A stretch of DNA of 9,083 nucleotides, from the NCBI GenBank assembly GCA_945906015.1, contig CAMDQV010000065.1, positions 1 through 9,083 of the forward strand. The letters run 5' to 3'. How positions within the stretch are numbered: position 1 is the first letter of the stretch; every line of letters begins with the position of its first letter. Position numbers and translations under genes: made by a program. Of this stretch, positions 5,803 through 9,083 are shown piece after piece. The notes beneath the pieces are model-generated. The model did not search any database. It was not told where the DNA came from and saw nothing but the letters and a program-made list of their open reading frames with translations. The stretch comes from Pedobacter schmidteae. GTDB lineage: Bacteria; Bacteroidota; Bacteroidia; Sphingobacteriales; Sphingobacteriaceae.

Positions 5803-7980
5803 ATGAAAAGCAAGCTTAATGCTTATGCTGTTAGTGTAATTTTTTGCCTCAATGTGCTGATCGTCTTTTTATTGATCTTTGAGCAACAATTAGTAATTCC
5901 TCAATGGGTACAGCCCATAGGTAGAATGCATCCTATACTTCTGCATTTTCCAATTGCATTACTTATCCTGGCTGCAGGCATGGAGTTTTTTCGTTTTAAA
6001 TCTGAAAACGCAGCCGCTAGCTTTTATCAGAAGTTTACCTCAGGATTATTTCTTAGTGGAATACTTTTATCAGGGATTACAGTCTTGATGGGTTTAATAT
6101 TATCTCTTGAGGATGGATACGATGGTGATGCATTGCTTTTTCATAAGTGGTTTGGTGTAAGTACAGTTTTTTTATCTTCTCTTTTATTTAAAATCCGAGA
6201 TTTTGCTTGGTATAAAGAAATCATTGCCAAATCAGGATCTGTTGCTTTAGCCCTTATCCTGATTGTTGCAGGTCATTTTGGGTCTGTATTAACACATGGT
6301 GATAATTTTGTTCTTGAACCAATTACCACGCCTGTATTAGTTCCATTAGAACAAGCCAAGGTATACGATCATGTGATACAGCCTATTTTGCAAGAAAAAT
6401 GTGTTAGTTGTCATAATGACCAGAAGTTGAAAGGTAGTTTAAAACTTACTGATTCGCTTTCAATACTTAAAGGTGGCAAAACCGGTAAACTATTTATTGC
6501 CGGAAAACCTAATTTAAGCCTTTTACTGGAAAGGATACATTTGCCATCATCTGAGAAAAAACACATGCCGCCTTCCGGTAAACCACAGCTCACGGCAGAA
6601 GAATCTAGACTGCTTTTTTTATGGATAAAGGATAATGCCTCATTCAGTAAAAAAGTAATAGATCTTGCACAGAATGATTCGCTAAGAGTATTAGCAACTT
6701 CAAGGTTTAAGCCTGCAGAAATTCAGGACGAAGATTTCGATTTTGATGCTGCTGATGATAAAACCATAAAGAAATTAAATACTTTTTACAGATTGGTAGC
6801 CCCGGTTTCACAAGGTTCGCCGGCATTAGCCGTTAGTTTTTTTAGTAAAAATGGCTTTGATTCTAAATCACTAGATGAGTTAACTGCAATTAAAGATCAA
6901 ATTGTCAGTCTGAGGTTGAGTAGAATGCCGGTTAAGGATACTGATCTTAATAAAATTTCACAATTTGAGTCTTTACAGAACTTGGACTTGAATTTTACTG
7001 ATATTTCCGGTAGTGGATTAAAAGAACTTTCCGGATTAAAATCTTTGAAAAGCTTATCGCTTTCAGGAACTAAAGTTAATTTAGCTCAAGTGAAGCCTAT
7101 TGTTTCATTAAAAAGTCTTGAATTACTAACTATTTGGAATACTTCTTTTTCTGAAAAAGATATTCAGGAATTGAAGAAATTGAATAAAAAAATAAAGATA
7201 CTTACTGGTTATAAAGATGACGGTAATTCTCCGATTCAACTTACACAACCTTTGTTAAATAATAGTTCTAGAGTCTTTAAAGATCAAACTAAAATTGAAC
7301 TAACTCACCCTAGACAGGATGTCAGTATCAGATATACCTTAGATGGAACAGATCCAGATAGTTTAACATCTCCTGTATTTAATAATAATTTAATTATTAA
7401 ATCAAATTCTACAATTAAGGCTAAAGCCTATAAAAAAGGATGGCTTAGTAGTGGGATAAGTACATTTGGGTTTTTAAAAACGTCCATCAAACCAGATAGA
7501 ATCAGAATAATGTTTGAATCTGACCAATATCATAAAGCGACGGGTGCAAATTCTTTGATAGATGGACAGCTTGGTGATTTTGATACAAATAATTCTAATT
7601 GGCTAGGATACCAGGGAAATAATCTAGAGGTGTTATTAGAATTTAATACAGTTAGAATAATTCAAAATATAGCCTTAAACACCTTGATATCTCCCAATGG
7701 ATTTGATAACCGTTTTCCTTATGGATATTCTTTCCCTCCAACAAGCATTCAGGTTTTTGCTGGAACTGATAAAGATAATTTGAAGCTAATTGGTACTATG
7801 AATCCGCTTATTCCAAATAAAACTAGTGTACAGGAAATTAAGAGCATTTATACCACATTTAAGCCTCAATCGGTATCTTATATAAAAATCATAGCTAAGC
7901 CGCTTAATAAGCTTCCGAAATGGCATCCGTCAAAGGGAAAGCCAGCATTATTGATGGTTGATGAGATATTGATTAATTAA
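5803..7980 (+). CDS. DUF2231-cytochrome c-LRR-chitobiase-C-like-discoidin-like membrane fusion protein
   Basis: The 725-residue product has about five membrane segments (near 8-26, 43-63, 78-101, 114-130, 144-163). They form a DUF2231-like module with HPILLHFPIALL from H43. Histidines H43, H48, H114, H158 and H165 in or beside helices could bind b-type heme (inference). A planctomycete-type cytochrome domain follows (about 186-280) with CVSCH at 200-204 and MPPS at 255, Met255 being a candidate distal ligand. Next are irregular leucine-rich repeats (about 365-467) and a chitobiase/FN3-associated domain with YTLDGTDP at 511-518. The last part (about 560-725) has LIDG (585-588) and GYQG and looks like an F5/8 C (discoidin) jelly roll. 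It begins 24 bp after the propeller gene and ends the cluster. It could pass electrons between the membrane and exported partners while its C-terminus binds glycan or surface ligands. Domain edges are by eye. Confidence 0.85.
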   Translation: MKSKLNAYAVSVIFCLNVLIVFLLIFEQQLVIPQWVQPIGRMHPILLHFPIALLILAAGMEFFRFKSENAAASFYQKFTSGLFLSGILLSGITVLMGLILSLEDGYDGDALLFHKWFGVSTVFLSSLLFKIRDFAWYKEIIAKSGSVALALILIVAGHFGSVLTHGDNFVLEPITTPVLVPLEQAKVYDHVIQPILQEKCVSCHNDQKLKGSLKLTDSLSILKGGKTGKLFIAGKPNLSLLLERIHLPSSEKKHMPPSGKPQLTAEESRLLFLWIKDNASFSKKVIDLAQNDSLRVLATSRFKPAEIQDEDFDFDAADDKTIKKLNTFYRLVAPVSQGSPALAVSFFSKNGFDSKSLDELTAIKDQIVSLRLSRMPVKDTDLNKISQFESLQNLDLNFTDISGSGLKELSGLKSLKSLSLSGTKVNLAQVKPIVSLKSLELLTIWNTSFSEKDIQELKKLNKKIKILTGYKDDGNSPIQLTQPLLNNSSRVFKDQTKIELTHPRQDVSIRYTLDGTDPDSLTSPVFNNNLIIKSNSTIKAKAYKKGWLSSGISTFGFLKTSIKPDRIRIMFESDQYHKATGANSLIDGQLGDFDTNNSNWLGYQGNNLEVLLEFNTVRIIQNIALNTLISPNGFDNRFPYGYSFPPTSIQVFAGTDKDNLKLIGTMNPLIPNKTSVQEIKSIYTTFKPQSVSYIKIIAKPLNKLPKWHPSKGKPALLMVDEILIN

Positions 7981-8318
7981 GAGATTTTGCGTACTTATTT
8001 TTAGGAATCTAAATAATTTATAATACTTATTATTTTAATTGCTAACTAACTAGGCCACTTTCTGGCTTTGCAACATCGAAAAGAAATGCTACTCTTTGAC
8101 AAAATTATTAAAGCCATCTGAATCACCAAGATTGATGATGCAGAAGATCCTGAAACTATACTCGCCATTTTTGATGAAAGTTTATTTGTAAAATATTCTG
8201 TCCAGATTTTGTTCATAAATCACTCTATAACTTGTACTTTGTTTTTTTTGTCCGAAATCAATAAAACTTTTAATTGTTAAAATAAAAACCCAAATTAAAA
8301 TTTTGAAATAAAAAATAT
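7981..8318. other. Intergenic region between the operon and the DUF1080 gene
   Basis: These 338 bases have no intact gene. The first 60 are AT-rich with only a weak A/T stem near 8013-8040, so no strong terminator for the operon is called. A short imperfect hairpin (AGGCCA 8052-8057 with TGGCTT 8063-8068) lacks a following T tract. A possible coding relic lies at about 8050-8205. The last 110 bases are again AT-rich, with a T8 run at 8242-8249 and an A/T stem TTTTAA-TTG-TTAAAA at 8268-8282. No convincing TAnnTTTG promoter element was found for the next gene. Confidence 0.6.
8050..8205 (+). pseudogene. Possible decayed coding fragment, unidentified
   Basis: Between AT-rich flanks this stretch has more balanced composition and one frame that reads like protein. 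It would give an HRKEMLLFDKIIKAI segment, a TGA at 8119-8121, then IDDAEDPETILAIFDESLF. The frame is open from 8050 to 8118 and again from 8122 to the TAA at 8278; after about 8205 the translation becomes AT noise. The charged, leucine/isoleucine-spaced pattern suggests helices of a small protein. I cannot name a family. It could equally be chance, so this is a weak call. Confidence 0.22.
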
Positions 8319-9083
8319 ATGAAATACTTATTCCTGAATTTATATCTTTTAGTAATGTGTGTGTTAATGCCATTTATTGAAAGTCCAAAACGATCAACAT
8401 CGTTTTTAAAAGAAAAAAAAATAGAGGTTTTGCCTTTTAAAAAGTTCAATTTAACTGGCCTGACAGATTTTAAACCAGTTTCTAAAAACTGGCAAATTGT
8501 TGGAAAAACTTATGTAGATCAAACTCAAAAACAAACTTTTATTTCTGAACCAGGTACAGGTATTTTGTTAAATGCACCTGGTAAGGGCATGAGTGGAAAT
8601 ATTTTTACTGAATTTGAGCATAGCGATATTGATATGGAGTTAGACGTGATGATGCCAATTCAATCTAATTCTGGACTTTACTTTCAAGGACGCTACGAAA
8701 TTCAGCTCTTGGATAGTTGGGCAGTGAACAATCCTAAATCTTCTGACATTGGAGGCGTATATCAAAGATTTGATAATAAAAGGGTACCTAAAGGGTATGA
8801 AGGTAGTGCTCCAAGAATAAATGCAGCAAAAGCACCAGGTTTATGGCAACATTTTAGAATTGTATTTCAAGCACCAAGGTTTAATGCTGAAGGAGTTAAA
8901 ACAAAAAATGCCATTTTTAAAGAGGTGTTTTTGAATGGGGTTCTGATTCATGAAAATCAAGAAGTAACCGGACCTACTCAAGCAAGTGCATTTAATGATG
9001 AGAAACCCATGGGGCCGTTTATGATTCAGGGCGATCACGGGGCAGTTGCTTTTAGAAACATACAATATAAGATGTACGACCCA
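8319..9083 (+). CDS. Secreted DUF1080 (3-keto-disaccharide hydrolase family) protein, 3' end outside window
   Basis: An ATG at 8319 opens a frame of 255 codons that runs to the window end without a stop. The first 20 residues (MKYLFLNLYLLVMCVLMPFI) form a hydrophobic export signal, which is why this ATG is preferred over the one at 8355; the cleavage site is not obvious. The mature part matches DUF1080: an N-terminal FNLTGLTDFKP segment, the strongly conserved SGLYFQGRYEIQLLDSW, then GGVYQRF, a GLWQHFRIVFQAPRF strand, and near the end GPFMIQGDHGAVAFRNIQYK. DUF1080 proteins are beta-sandwich enzymes; some act on 3-keto-glycosides, and many others are uncharacterised. The last visible motif normally lies near the end of the domain, so either little is missing or a second domain follows. 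It is 338 bp from the operon and probably has its own promoter, but it could be functionally linked. Confidence 0.88.
   Translation, partial: MKYLFLNLYLLVMCVLMPFIESPKRSTSFLKEKKIEVLPFKKFNLTGLTDFKPVSKNWQIVGKTYVDQTQKQTFISEPGTGILLNAPGKGMSGNIFTEFEHSDIDMELDVMMPIQSNSGLYFQGRYEIQLLDSWAVNNPKSSDIGGVYQRFDNKRVPKGYEGSAPRINAAKAPGLWQHFRIVFQAPRFNAEGVKTKNAIFKEVFLNGVLIHENQEVTGPTQASAFNDEKPMGPFMIQGDHGAVAFRNIQYKMYDP

Noticed and set aside
5600..5806. Plus-strand frame of 68 codons overlapping the propeller gene and the start of the next gene
   Set aside because: It is a frame shadow over the conserved PHDVCVD blade; composition and motifs support the propeller frame.
6411..6593. Minus-strand frame of 60 codons
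   Set aside because: It is antisense to the cytochrome domain (from just after CVSCH through MPPS) of the fusion protein.
8052..8068. Hairpin AGGCCA/TGGCTT as the operon terminator
   Set aside because: The stem is short with a G-T pair and is followed by TGCAAC rather than a T tract.
8182..8373. Minus-strand frame of 63 codons across the start of the DUF1080 gene
   Set aside because: It covers AT-rich spacer and the DUF1080 signal peptide; the translation is low-complexity and aromatic/isoleucine-rich, as expected for AT noise.
8841..9065. Minus-strand frame of 74 codons at the window end
   Set aside because: It is antisense to the conserved C-terminal part of the DUF1080 protein, which is open on the + strand to base 9083.

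Overview
The window is AT-rich (by eye, G+C is a little over a third). Start codons have no evident Shine-Dalgarno sequence and sit behind A/T-rich leaders. The proteins look like those of Bacteroidota: a lipoprotein and Tat-exported proteins of the DUF1549/DUF1553/DUF1501 type, and a DUF2231-cytochrome-LRR fusion. A member of Bacteroidota is the best guess. Genus or family cannot be assigned, and these domain families are also abundant in Planctomycetes and Verrucomicrobia.

Layout, all genes on the + strand. Bases 1-477 hold the 3' end of a DegT/DnrJ/EryC1/StrS-type PLP aminotransferase. Bases 478-953 are non-coding and contain a perfect 25-bp tandem duplication, a clear intrinsic terminator and an AT-rich leader with a T12 run. 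Bases 954-7980 form a tight four-gene cluster, very likely one operon: (a) a lipoprotein with two c-type heme motifs and PSCyt1-PSCyt2(DUF1549)-PSD1(DUF1553) domains; (b) a Tat-exported DUF1501 protein whose start overlaps the previous stop by one base; (c) a Tat-exported NHL beta-propeller that appears to keep the zinc and catalytic residues of peptidyl-alpha-hydroxyglycine alpha-amidating lyase (PAL); (d) a large multidomain membrane protein (DUF2231, one c-type heme, leucine-rich repeats, chitobiase-C-like and discoidin-like domains). Bases 7981-8318 are non-coding and include a possible decayed gene fragment. Bases 8319-9083 hold a secreted DUF1080 (3-keto-disaccharide hydrolase family) protein that is still open at the window end.

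How the genes may work together (inference): every product of the cluster is predicted to be exported or membrane-anchored. Two carry covalent hemes, the DUF1501 protein belongs to the alkaline-phosphatase-like fold class, and the propeller may be a lyase. This suggests an envelope redox/hydrolytic module acting on an extracellular organic substrate. The DUF1080 gene and the carbohydrate-binding-like domains of the large fusion make a glycan or glycoside a reasonable guess. The biochemical function of the DUF1549/DUF1553/DUF1501 set is, to my knowledge, not established, so this operon is the most interesting object here.
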